DNA from: Holophaga sp.
GTDB lineage: Bacteria; Acidobacteriota; Holophagae; Holophagales; Holophagaceae
Direction of reading: 5' to 3'
Length of the DNA stretch: 7,870 bases
Assembly: GCA_031292735.1 (NCBI GenBank)
Contig: JARLGP010000008.1
Span: forward strand, 1-7,870
A program made the translations under genes and the position numbers. This document shows positions 1 to 5,998 of the stretch, piece after piece (the first letter of the stretch is position 1; each line of letters begins with the position of its first letter). Under the pieces are notes generated by a model, which was not told where the DNA came from, searched no databases, and saw only the letters and a list, made by a program, of their open reading frames with translations.

Positions 1-924
1 GCGCCCGCCACTCCCGCCGCGCCCGCCGCTCCGGCCCCTCAGGCCCCGGCGCCCGCCGCCGGCACCACCCAGAACGCCCTGGACCAGGCCTACCCCGGCG
101 CCAAGTTCCAGGTCAGCTATGACGATCAGGGCAGCCCCACCAGCAAGGCGCCGCTCACCGAATTCGTCAACCAGATCCAGATGGATGCCCAGCCCGACGG
201 GAGCGCCGATGCCCAGATTGGAAACGTTCCAGCCGTGGCCCAGGCCGCCCAGACGGCGGCGGCCGCGCTCCCGGCCGGGGCGCTGGACATGGCAGCGGCC
301 CTGCAGACCATGCAGACCCTGCAGACCCCGCTGGCCGGAACCACCGCGCTGCTGGCGCCGGCCACCCCCGAAGCCGGTTCCGTGGCCGGGGTCGGCGCCC
401 TTTCCGGCAACATGGCCGCGGCCCAGGCCATGGGCGCGGGAGCGCTGCCCGGCGCCGCCGGATCGGTGCGGGTGACCGCCCCCGCCGCCAGCGAAGACAC
501 CCTGCCCGCCGGCCAGGAGAGCCTGCTGTCCCAGGTGGAGGGCAGCATCCACTGGCTGGTGAAGAACCAGGACCAGGGCGCCGAGATGCAGCTGCATCCG
601 GAATCCCTGGGCCGGGTCCAGATCAAGCTCAAGGTGGAAGGCAGCGTGGTGCACGCCAAGGTGTGGGCCTCGGAAGCGTCCACGGTCCCCATCCTGCAGG
701 ACCACCGGTCGATGCTGGAGACTTCGTTGAAGGCACAAGGGCTCACCCTGGGCAGTTTTGACCTCCAGCACGGGCGCCGCGACCAGCAGGCGCCCCTGCC
801 GGCCCCCACCGAGACCTCTTCCAGCTCCATCAGCAGCCCGCAGACGAGCATGACCGGGCAGGAATCGCCTGTCTCCGCCCCGGTCGCCCCTGCCCGAACG
901 TCCAGAATCGAATTCGTCGCCTGA
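1..924 (+). CDS. fliK: Flagellar hook-length control protein FliK, C-terminal part (5' end outside window)
   Basis: The frame is open from base 1 to a TGA at 922-924, giving 307 residues. No start is needed inside the window, so the ATG at 181 is internal. The first ~180 residues are low-complexity, rich in Ala, Pro, Gly and Gln, as expected for the extended ruler part of FliK. Residues ~182-262 of the fragment form the compact Flg_hook domain: a Leu-x-Pro-Glu-x-Leu-Gly motif at 198-204, then alternating beta-strand residues and the closing 'L-x-x-x-L-x-x-x-G-L' helix. The tail after ~265 is Ser/Pro/Thr-rich. In the family, FliK is secreted through the flagellar export gate, measures hook length and, by contact with FlhB, switches export from hook to filament subunits. 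flgD follows after 42 bases and flgE after that, which supports the call. FliK is poorly conserved outside the C-terminal domain, so the identity rests on that domain plus context. Confidence 0.9.
   Translation, partial: APATPAAPAAPAPQAPAPAAGTTQNALDQAYPGAKFQVSYDDQGSPTSKAPLTEFVNQIQMDAQPDGSADAQIGNVPAVAQAAQTAAAALPAGALDMAAALQTMQTLQTPLAGTTALLAPATPEAGSVAGVGALSGNMAAAQAMGAGALPGAAGSVRVTAPAASEDTLPAGQESLLSQVEGSIHWLVKNQDQGAEMQLHPESLGRVQIKLKVEGSVVHAKVWASEASTVPILQDHRSMLETSLKAQGLTLGSFDLQHGRRDQQAPLPAPTETSSSSISSPQTSMTGQESPVSAPVAPARTSRIEFVA
301..327 (+). repeat. Short in-frame 9-base tandem repeat inside fliK
   Basis: Three consecutive copies of a 9-base unit (c/a)TGCAGACC encode the peptide LQT-MQT-LQT in the low-complexity part of FliK. 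It keeps the reading frame, so copy-number change would alter length without breaking the gene. It is a minor repeat and may be simple drift in a low-complexity region. Confidence 0.4.
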
Positions 925-966
925 CGGCACGCATCTTGCTCTTCACCCACTCAAAGGGAGAGGCCC

Positions 967-1629
967 ATGGATACCGGATACATTGCACCCACCACCAGCG
1001 GCTCCAGTAGCTCCAGCAGTTCCAGCGGATCCAAAACCACCATGGGGCAGGACGCCTTCCTCTCGCTTCTGGTGACCGAATTGCAGCACCAGGATCCCAC
1101 CTCGGCCCAGGATCCCAACACCATGATCACCCAGATGGCCCAGTTCTCCACCCTCGAGCAGCAGACCAACACCAACACCCTGCTCACCAACATGCAGGGC
1201 CAGGTGTCCGCCCTGTACCAGGCCGAGAGCACCAGCCTGATCGGCACCGACGTACAGGTCACCAACAGCTCCCTGAAACTGTCCGGCGGCACCGCCTCAA
1301 TCGGCATCGCCATGCCCTCCGACGCGGCCAAGGTCGCCATCACCGTCAAGAACGCCAGTGGCCAGACCGTGGCCACCCTGAACCCCGGCAGCATGTCGGC
1401 CGGTGACCAGGTGGTGAAATGGGACGGCAAGGGCACCAACGGCAGCCATGAGCCGGACGGCACCTACACCGTGAGCATCGCCGCGGTCGACGCCAGCGGC
1501 AACCCCGTGGCGGCCACCACCACCTCCAGCGCCACGGTGACCGCAGTGAATTTCGTCAACGGAGCCATCATGGTCACCGCTGGCGGCCAGCAGTACCCGC
1601 TCTCCGCCATCAGCCAGATCTCATACTAG
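967..1629 (+). CDS. flgD: Flagellar hook assembly scaffold/cap protein FlgD
   Basis: 220 residues, a normal length for the family. FlgD forms the temporary cap at the tip of the growing hook and guides FlgE polymerisation outside the cell. Residues 26-66 carry the hallmark N-terminal FlgD region: G-Q-D-A-F-L-x-L-L-V-T-E-L-Q-x-Q-D-P, then an AQFSTLEQ motif. Residues ~88-110 and ~185-220 match the Tudor-like part, and ~112-180 the inserted FlgD Ig-like (FlgD_ig) domain, with a 'W-D-G-K-x-x-x-G' turn at 152-159 and a 'DGTYTV' strand at 164-169. The N-terminus has a serine-rich tract (residues 11-22). No signal peptide is seen, as expected for a substrate of the flagellar exporter. The ATG is preceded by a good ribosome site (AAAGGGAG, 953-960). 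It sits between fliK and flgE in one operon. Confidence 0.96.
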   Translation: MDTGYIAPTTSGSSSSSSSSGSKTTMGQDAFLSLLVTELQHQDPTSAQDPNTMITQMAQFSTLEQQTNTNTLLTNMQGQVSALYQAESTSLIGTDVQVTNSSLKLSGGTASIGIAMPSDAAKVAITVKNASGQTVATLNPGSMSAGDQVVKWDGKGTNGSHEPDGTYTVSIAAVDASGNPVAATTTSSATVTAVNFVNGAIMVTAGGQQYPLSAISQISY

Positions 1630-1644
1630 CCTCGGGAGACCCCA

Positions 1645-2904
1645 ATGAGCCTGTACTCCGCATTCTACGCCAGCCTCTCCGGGCTTTCCTCCAACGCCAA
1701 CGCCCTGGGGGTGATCGGCAACAACCTCGCCAACCTCAACACCGTCGGCTACAAGGCTTCCAACGCCAGTTTCCAGGACCTGTTCAGCACCGCCCTCACC
1801 GGCGGCACCACGGGCGGCAACGGGGATCCGGAGCAGATCGGCCTGGGCACCACCCTGGCCGCGGTCTCCCAGGACTTCAGCCAGGGTTCGCCCTCGGCCT
1901 CGGGCACTGTCACCAACATGGCGCTGCAGGGCAACGGTTTCTTCACCCTCAAGAGCACCTCGGGCGAGGCCCTCTACACCCGGGCCGGCAACTTCAGCGT
2001 CAACACCAACGGCTACCTGACCGATCCCAACGGCAACAGCGTCATGGGCTGGAATGCGGTGAACGGCAAGGTGAACCCCAGCGGCACCACGCAGCCCGTC
2101 TTTCTGAACCCGGGAGCCACCAGCCCACCGTCGCCCACCACCACCATCTCCAACACCACCAACCTCAACAGCGCGGCCACCGCCGGCACCACCTTCACCG
2201 CGCCCATCGCGGTCTACGACAGCCTGGGGGCCACCCACAACATCGAGATCACCTACACCGCCACCGCCACCCCCGGCACCTGGACCACCTCGGTGAGCAC
2301 CGACGACCCCACGGTCCCCACGGTCACCGGCTATCCGGCCACCATCGTCTTCAACAGCAACGGGGTGCTCACCACCCCCGCCTCCGGCGTCAATCCCACC
2401 CTGGGCGCCATCAACTGGTCCAACGGCGCCACCAGCCCGGCCCTGAAGGTGAACATCTGGAGCGGAACCCCCGCCGCCAGCGGTCTCACCGGCTACGCCG
2501 AAGCCTCCGGCACCTCCGGCACCACCGAGGACGGCTACGCCTCCGGCACGGTGTCCAGCCTGGCGGTGGACAGCGCCGGCAATATCGTCGGCACCTTCAC
2601 CAACGGCCAGACGTTGACCTTGGCCCAGGTGGCCGTGGCCACCTTCTCCAACAACAACGGCCTCTCCATGAGCGGAAACAACACCTGGTCCACCACCCTG
2701 TCCAGCGGCGCCGCGAACATCGGGCAGGCCAACAGCGGCGGCCGGGGCGCCATCCTGGGCGCCAACCTGGAAGGCTCCAACGTCGACGTGGCCACCGAGT
2801 TCACCAAGCTGATCATCAACCAGAACGGCTACCAGGCCAATAGCCGGGTCATCACCACCGCCGACACCCTGCTGCAGACCGTCATCAGCATGATCCAGGG
2901 TTAA
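1645..2904 (+). CDS. flgE: Flagellar hook protein FlgE
   Basis: 419 residues, close to the usual ~400. FlgE polymerises into the hook, the universal joint between motor and filament. Residues 1-40 are the Flg_bb_rod N-terminal helix with the diagnostic 'NNLANLNTVGYK' (26-37). Residues ~95-130 give the 'GNGFF-x-L...YTRAGNFSVNTNGYL' signature shared by hook and rod proteins. Residues ~185-345 are the FlgE D2-type region, opening with 'PIAVYDSLG' and very rich in Thr, Ser, Gly and Asn. Residues 376-419 are the C-terminal bbr_C helix with 'LEGSNVDVATEFTKLI' and 'NQNGYQANSRVI'. Both terminal helices are needed to pack the hook core, and both are intact. The start follows GGGAG (1634-1638) by 6 bases and lies 15 bases after flgD. 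A strong hairpin follows the stop, so this appears to be the last gene of the transcription unit. Confidence 0.96.
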   Translation: MSLYSAFYASLSGLSSNANALGVIGNNLANLNTVGYKASNASFQDLFSTALTGGTTGGNGDPEQIGLGTTLAAVSQDFSQGSPSASGTVTNMALQGNGFFTLKSTSGEALYTRAGNFSVNTNGYLTDPNGNSVMGWNAVNGKVNPSGTTQPVFLNPGATSPPSPTTTISNTTNLNSAATAGTTFTAPIAVYDSLGATHNIEITYTATATPGTWTTSVSTDDPTVPTVTGYPATIVFNSNGVLTTPASGVNPTLGAINWSNGATSPALKVNIWSGTPAASGLTGYAEASGTSGTTEDGYASGTVSSLAVDSAGNIVGTFTNGQTLTLAQVAVATFSNNNGLSMSGNNTWSTTLSSGAANIGQANSGGRGAILGANLEGSNVDVATEFTKLIINQNGYQANSRVITTADTLLQTVISMIQG

Positions 2905-2918
2905 AAGACCGGTTTCCG

Positions 2919-2963
2919 AAGGCTGCGCAGGCGGGCGTTTCCAGGCCCGCCTGCGCAGCCTTT
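2919..2963 (+). terminator. Rho-independent terminator after flgE
   Basis: A perfect 16-bp inverted repeat (2921-2936 with 2945-2960) closes an 8-base loop (gtttccag). It extends by two A-T pairs (2919-2920 with 2961-2962) and a possible G-T pair, and a short T run (TTT, 2961-2963) follows. It begins 14 bases after the flgE stop. The U tract is short, but the stem is unusually long and GC-rich. The flanking AA...TTT makes it partly symmetrical. It separates the flagellar operon from yidD. Confidence 0.75.
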
Positions 2964-2991
2964 GGCCGGCCGGCGGAATCGGTTCTAGACT
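2962..2991 (+). promoter_or_regulatory. Weak candidate promoter before yidD
   Basis: A TAGACT hexamer (2986-2991, four of six matches to the sigma-70 -10 box) lies 18 bases after TTGGCC (2962-2967, a poor -35). It falls in the only gap between the flgE terminator and yidD, so a promoter is expected about here, but the match is weak and the -35 overlaps the terminator tail. Confidence 0.2.
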
Positions 2992-3023
2992 GGAGCCTCT
3001 GGAGTTCCGATGGCGGGGGGGAG

Positions 3024-3030
3024 AAGGAGG
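3024..3030 (+). promoter_or_regulatory. Strong ribosome binding site that decides the yidD start
   Basis: AAGGAGG, a near-perfect Shine-Dalgarno sequence, lies 9 bases before the ATG at 3040. The in-frame ATG at 3010 is upstream of this site and has only a GGAG (3001-3004) before it. The strong site therefore favours initiation at 3040. Confidence 0.7.
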
Positions 3031-3039
3031 CATGGCTCG

Positions 3040-3342
3040 ATGGGCTTGATGGACTGGGCGCTGAGCCATCCGTTCCGGAGCCTCGGGCTCTTCCTGCTGC
3101 TGGAGGCCCTGCTGCCGGCCCGGGGCCAGCCCACGGCCTGGCTGCTGCGGGGCGCGATCCGAGCCTACCAGGCCACCCTGGGCCCGATCCTCCCCACCCA
3201 GTGCAAATTCACCCCCACCTGCAGTCATTATGGCCTGATGTGCGTGCGGAAGTATGGCACTCTGCGGGGGAGCCTTCTCACCACCTGGCGCCTGATCCGA
3301 TGCAGCCCTCTGACCCACGGCGGCTACGACCCGGTGCCCTGA
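3040..3342 (+). CDS. yidD: Membrane protein insertion efficiency factor YidD
   Basis: 100 residues from the preferred ATG (110 from the alternative at 3010). YidD is a small protein at the inner face of the cytoplasmic membrane that helps Sec/YidC-dependent insertion of membrane proteins. The family core spans residues ~38-100: 'R-A-Y-Q...L-G-P-I-L', then C55-K-F-x-P-T-C61-S-x-Y, a 'K-Y-G-x-x-x-G' turn, R-L-I-R-C88, and the hallmark ending G-G-Y-D-P-V-P. All three signature cysteines are present, and C68 is extra. Residues ~12-26 are hydrophobic and may form a membrane helix; this N-terminal part is longer than in typical ~70-85 residue members. The usual partners rpmH, rnpA and yidC are absent here; instead yidD lies between a flagellar operon and a hemerythrin gene. 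Confidence 0.95.
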   Translation: MGLMDWALSHPFRSLGLFLLLEALLPARGQPTAWLLRGAIRAYQATLGPILPTQCKFTPTCSHYGLMCVRKYGTLRGSLLTTWRLIRCSPLTHGGYDPVP

Positions 3343-3351
3343 TCTCGACCT

Positions 3352-3367
3352 TGTGACGGCCTTCACA
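3352..3367. promoter_or_regulatory. Perfect Crp/Fnr-type palindrome upstream of the hemerythrin gene
   Basis: TGTGA (3352-3356), six bases, then TCACA (3363-3367): an exact match to both half-sites of the classical Crp-type operator. It lies 9 bases after the yidD stop and is centred about 67 bases before the hemerythrin start. Crp/Fnr-family regulators commonly control nitrosative-stress and oxygen-response genes, which fits a YtfE-like gene. No convincing -10 box is visible between the palindrome and the start (CATCCT at 3389-3394 is the nearest and is poor), so the mode of action cannot be read from the sequence. Confidence 0.45.
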
Positions 3368-3426
3368 GCGCCGGCCCCCTGGACCCCCCATCCTGGTGAC
3401 AGGGCCTTCCCTCAAGGACATGGATT

Positions 3427-4125
3427 ATGCCGATAGACCCTCTCATCCAGATCGACAGCCTGACTGCTGAACATCCCCAGGCCCGCAGGCTGCTCTGCCG
3501 GCTCGGGGTGGACGTGCTCACCGAGGGCAGCCTGACCCTGCGCGAAGCGGCCCTGCGCCATGGGGTGCCGGTGCAGGACGTGATCCAGAGCCTGGAGCCC
3601 CTGGTGCGCGCCGCGCGGGTCACCCAGGATTGGCTGAACGCCAGCAAGGCCCAGCTGGTGAACCACATCGTCAACCACCACCATGTCTTCACCCGGGAAG
3701 AGCTGACCCGGCTGGGCGGGCTGCTGGACGCGGCGCTGGCCGCCGACCGCCCGGCCCACCCGGAACTGGGCCAGGTGGGCGGCCACTTCCGCAACCTGGA
3801 AAAGGACCTGCTCTCGCACTTCCAGATGGAAGAGAAGAACCTCTTCCCCGCCCTTTGCGCCACCGACAAGGGCGGCCCCACCCCCATCTCGCTGAGCACC
3901 CCCAAGGAGCAGCTGCGCACCATCAACGCCGAGCACCAGGCGGTGGAGGAGCTGTTCCTGAACATCCGCATGGTCACCGACGACTACACCGTGCCCCGGG
4001 ACGCCAGCCCCAGCATGCGCTCGCTCTACCTGGGCCTGCGCGACCTGGAGGACGACCTGCACGTGCACCTCTACCTGGAGAACCACCTGCTCTACCCGAG
4101 GGCCCTGCCCGGGGAAACCTGGTGA
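3427..4125 (+). CDS. Di-iron hemerythrin protein, ScdA/YtfE (RIC)-like, without the Cys-Cys motif
   Basis: 232 residues. Residues ~12-60 align with the ScdA_N (DUF542) domain: 'HPQARRLLCRLGVDV...G-x-L-T-L-x-E-A-A...V-I-Q-x-L'. Residues ~78-226 are a hemerythrin-like four-helix domain. Likely iron ligands by comparison with E. coli YtfE are H86 (in the HHH at 84-86), H131, E135 (H-F-Q-M-E-E), H170 (A-E-H), H214 and E218 (H-L-Y-L-E-N), followed by 'L-L-Y-P-R-A-L'. Known members repair Fe-S clusters or handle NO after nitrosative or oxidative stress in the cytoplasm. The odd point is that the Cys-Cys of the ScdA domain is replaced by Leu31-Thr32; only C24 and C144 remain. Repair activity is therefore uncertain, and sensing or NO/O2 binding is possible. 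The start follows AAGGA (3414-3418) by 8 bases. The stop overlaps the plsC start. Confidence 0.9.
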   Translation: MPIDPLIQIDSLTAEHPQARRLLCRLGVDVLTEGSLTLREAALRHGVPVQDVIQSLEPLVRAARVTQDWLNASKAQLVNHIVNHHHVFTREELTRLGGLLDAALAADRPAHPELGQVGGHFRNLEKDLLSHFQMEEKNLFPALCATDKGGPTPISLSTPKEQLRTINAEHQAVEELFLNIRMVTDDYTVPRDASPSMRSLYLGLRDLEDDLHVHLYLENHLLYPRALPGETW

Positions 4126-4865
4126 CCGGTTGGAGAAGCCGCTGGTTCTGGACCCTGCCGGTAACCCTCTGGGGCTTGGTGTCGCTGCCGCTCACCGCGG
4201 GGTCCATCCTGGCGGCGGCGCCGTTCATGGGCGGCCGCCGGGCCTTCTGGACCATCGCCCCGCTGTGGGCCCGGGCGGTATTCTGGCTGTGCGGGGAACC
4301 GCCCGCCGTGTTCGGCTGGGCTGACCTGCCCGAGGCGATCCGCTCCGAGCGGGAACCGGTCATCTTCATGTCCAACCATGAAAGCAACCTGGATCCCCCG
4401 GTGCTGATCAGCGCCATCCCGATCCCGGCGGTCTACCTGTCCAAGAAGGAACTGATGTGGATGTTCCCGGTGGGCTGGGCCGCCAAGATGGCCGGCACCA
4501 TCTTCATCGACCGCAGCAACCGGGAACGGGCCATCCACAGCCTGCACCAGGCGGCGGCGGAGATCCGGGGCGGCAAGAGCGTGGTGATCTTCCCGGAGGG
4601 CACCCGCACCCGCACCGGCCAGCTGCTGCCGTTCAAGAAGGGCGGGTTCGCCATGGCCGAGGAGGCCGGCGTGCAGATCGTGCCCCTGGCCACGGTGGGC
4701 GGCCGGGACATGCTCCCGCCCGGCGCGGTGCATGTGCGCCCGGGCCGCTACGTGGTGGCCTTCGGCGCCCCGGTGGATCCCAAGGCCTTTCCCACCCGGG
4801 ACGCCCTGATCAGGGAGGTGCACAAGCGCATCTCCGACCTGCGCGAGCTGGCCATCAGGTCATGA
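4122..4865 (+). CDS. plsC: 1-acyl-sn-glycerol-3-phosphate acyltransferase (PlsC)
   Basis: 247 residues from a GTG start that overlaps the preceding stop as GTGA. I chose it because it gives the normal family length and begins just before the first hydrophobic segment; the frame is open much further upstream only because it runs antiphase through the hemerythrin gene. PlsC transfers an acyl chain to the sn-2 position of lysophosphatidate, making phosphatidate for membrane phospholipids at the inner membrane. All four acyltransferase motifs are visible: N85-H86-x4-D91 (catalytic His/Asp), 'I-F-I-D-R' at 127-131, 'F-P-E-G-T-R' at 157-162, and 'I-V-P-L-A' near 186-190. Residues ~8-35 and ~41-58 are hydrophobic and probably anchor the protein. 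Overlap with the hemerythrin gene suggests coupled translation. It ends 34 bases before the convergent isomerase gene. Confidence 0.95.
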   Translation: MTGWRSRWFWTLPVTLWGLVSLPLTAGSILAAAPFMGGRRAFWTIAPLWARAVFWLCGEPPAVFGWADLPEAIRSEREPVIFMSNHESNLDPPVLISAIPIPAVYLSKKELMWMFPVGWAAKMAGTIFIDRSNRERAIHSLHQAAAEIRGGKSVVIFPEGTRTRTGQLLPFKKGGFAMAEEAGVQIVPLATVGGRDMLPPGAVHVRPGRYVVAFGAPVDPKAFPTRDALIREVHKRISDLRELAIRS

Positions 4866-4871
4866 ACGCCA

Positions 4872-4889
4872 GGCCCCCTCACGGGGGCC
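4872..4889. terminator. Hairpin between convergent genes, possible bidirectional terminator
   Basis: A 7-bp GC-only stem (GGCCCCC at 4872-4878 with GGGGGCC at 4883-4889) closes a TCAC loop in the 34-base gap between the ends of plsC and the isomerase gene. Its position suits a terminator shared by both strands. Neither side has a T run, so it is not a classical rho-independent terminator. Confidence 0.4.
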
Positions 4890-4899
4890 CGGAGGCGGA

Positions 4900-5925
4900 C
4901 TACGGCTTGAGCACGGCCTGGGGCGCGGGCGCTTTCGGCGCGGGCGCGGGCGGAACCACTTCCCGGAAGCCCAGGTCCTTCCGGGCCTGGTCCATGAACT
5001 CCCGGGTCAGCTTCTCCCGGCGCTCGGGCACCATCTGCCTGCGGATGCCGTCCTTGAGCTTGTCGAAATCACCGGGCTGCTTTGCGTTGCGCGCCTCCAC
5101 CAGGATGATGTGGTAGCCGAAGCTGGACTTGACCGGCTCGCCCACCTTGCCGATCTCCTGGGCGCGGACGGCCGCTTCGAACTCCTTGGCGAACCGGCCG
5201 TACGGGATGTCCTTGTACAGGCCGCCGTTGTTCTTGCTGCCGGGGTCGTCGGAGTATTCCTTGGCCAGGTCCTCGAACTTCTTGCCGGCCTTCAGCTCGG
5301 CCTCGACCTTGGCCGCCTTGGCCTTGGCCTCGTCGTCGGACAGGCCCTTGTCGCCCACCCCGGGCGCGCCCTTCAGGCCCACCAGGATATGCCGGGCGGT
5401 GAACCGCTCAGGGGTGGCATAGCGCTCGCTGTTGGCCTGGAAGTAGGCCCGCACCTCGGCCTCGGTGGGATTCTCGGCCTTGGCCTTGATCTTCTGGGCA
5501 TCGCCGCCCACCCGCTCGTCGTCCAGCAGGACCCGGGCGAAGCACTGCATCCGCAGGGCGGCCAGGGTGGACTTGAACTCCTGGGTGTTCTGCAGGTTCT
5601 CCTTCTGCCCCTTGGCTGCCAGCACCAGCAGCTCCAGGTACTGTTTCTGCGCCTGGCCCCGGGTGGCGGAGCTCTTCAGGATCGATTCGGTGCGCGGCCC
5701 GGCCATCAGCTTCAGCCAGCTGGCGAACTCGCCGTAGGTGACCGTCCTGGCCCCGAGGTAGGCGATGGGGTCGCCGGCCTTGGGCTCCGGGAGTTCGGGG
5801 CCCTGCTGCTGGGGGCCGCCGTGCAGCATGGGCGCGGACGGCCTGGGCGCGGGCGGCCTGGGCGCCGGGCTCTGGGCCAGCAGGGACATGGAAATCAGCG
5901 GGATAAGGGGTTTGAACATGACCAT
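4900..5925 (-). CDS. Exported peptidyl-prolyl cis-trans isomerase, parvulin (PpiC/SurA-like)
   Basis: 341 residues. The N-terminus is a short signal peptide (K5, hydrophobic 6-16, possible cleavage near 'A-Q-S'), with no lipobox cysteine, so the product is probably periplasmic. A Pro/Ala-rich linker follows (20-50), then a helical SurA_N-like chaperone region (~50-165). Residues ~174-279 form one parvulin domain: 'A-R-H179-I-L-V', 'F-E-D-L-A-K-E-Y-S225', 'G-G-L', and 'S-S-F-G-Y-H272-I-I-L-V'. The C-terminal helix (285-320) ends in another Pro/Ala-rich tail. Such proteins help secreted and outer-membrane proteins fold by isomerising Xaa-Pro bonds. The start is ambiguous: ATG at 5925 has GAG six bases upstream, while the in-frame ATG at 5919 has AGGA five bases upstream and is at least as good. 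It lies 69 bases after miaA, with a candidate promoter of its own. SurA versus PrsA/PpiD-type membership cannot be settled here. Confidence 0.93.
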   Translation of the reverse strand: MVMFKPLIPLISMSLLAQSPAPRPPAPRPSAPMLHGGPQQQGPELPEPKAGDPIAYLGARTVTYGEFASWLKLMAGPRTESILKSSATRGQAQKQYLELLVLAAKGQKENLQNTQEFKSTLAALRMQCFARVLLDDERVGGDAQKIKAKAENPTEAEVRAYFQANSERYATPERFTARHILVGLKGAPGVGDKGLSDDEAKAKAAKVEAELKAGKKFEDLAKEYSDDPGSKNNGGLYKDIPYGRFAKEFEAAVRAQEIGKVGEPVKSSFGYHIILVEARNAKQPGDFDKLKDGIRRQMVPERREKLTREFMDQARKDLGFREVVPPAPAPKAPAPQAVLKP

Positions 5926-5969
5926 CCTGTTCTCAAATGCGATCCATCCACCAAGGAGGTTGCGTAATA

Positions 5970-5998
5970 CTTATACACCGAAGGGCCGGGGTAGTCAG
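5970..5998 (-). promoter_or_regulatory. Candidate sigma-70 promoter for the isomerase gene
   Basis: On the - strand, CTGACT (5998-5993, four of six matches to TTGACA) is followed after exactly 17 bases by TATAAG (5975-5970, five of six matches to TATAAT). The -35 box overlaps the miaA stop codon. Transcription would begin near 5963, giving a leader of about 38 bases before the ATG at 5925. The gap is AT-richer than its surroundings, as expected for a promoter. Confidence 0.45.

Noticed and set aside
126..950. A 274-codon open frame on the - strand
   Set aside because: It is antisense to fliK, whose Flg_hook domain and operon position are convincing; the antisense product matches nothing.
3010..3039. 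Upstream ATG at 3010 as the yidD start
   Set aside because: The added residues are Arg/Gly-rich and the strong AAGGAGG site lies after this ATG, pointing to 3040. It cannot be fully excluded.
1621..3366. A 581-codon open frame on the - strand
   Set aside because: It lies antisense to flgE and yidD, which have clear family motifs. Its translation is Gly/Ala/Arg-rich and repetitive, typical of an antisense frame in GC-rich coding DNA.
3392..3403. Small inverted repeat CCTG-GTGA-CAGG before the hemerythrin gene
   Set aside because: Only four base pairs; too short to be a convincing hairpin or operator.
3420..3467. Short reading frame from the ATG at 3420 overlapping the hemerythrin start
   Set aside because: It stops after about 15 codons. 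It could be a leader peptide, but its ATG is only one base from AAGGA and nothing else supports translation.
3630..4121. Upstream extension of the plsC frame inside the hemerythrin gene
   Set aside because: The extension is Pro/Gly/Arg-rich noise read out of phase through a real gene. The GTG at 4122 gives the normal PlsC length.
5110..5967. A 285-codon open frame on the + strand
   Set aside because: It is antisense to the parvulin gene; the product is Leu/Gly/Ala-rich without any motif. The parvulin on the other strand is certain.
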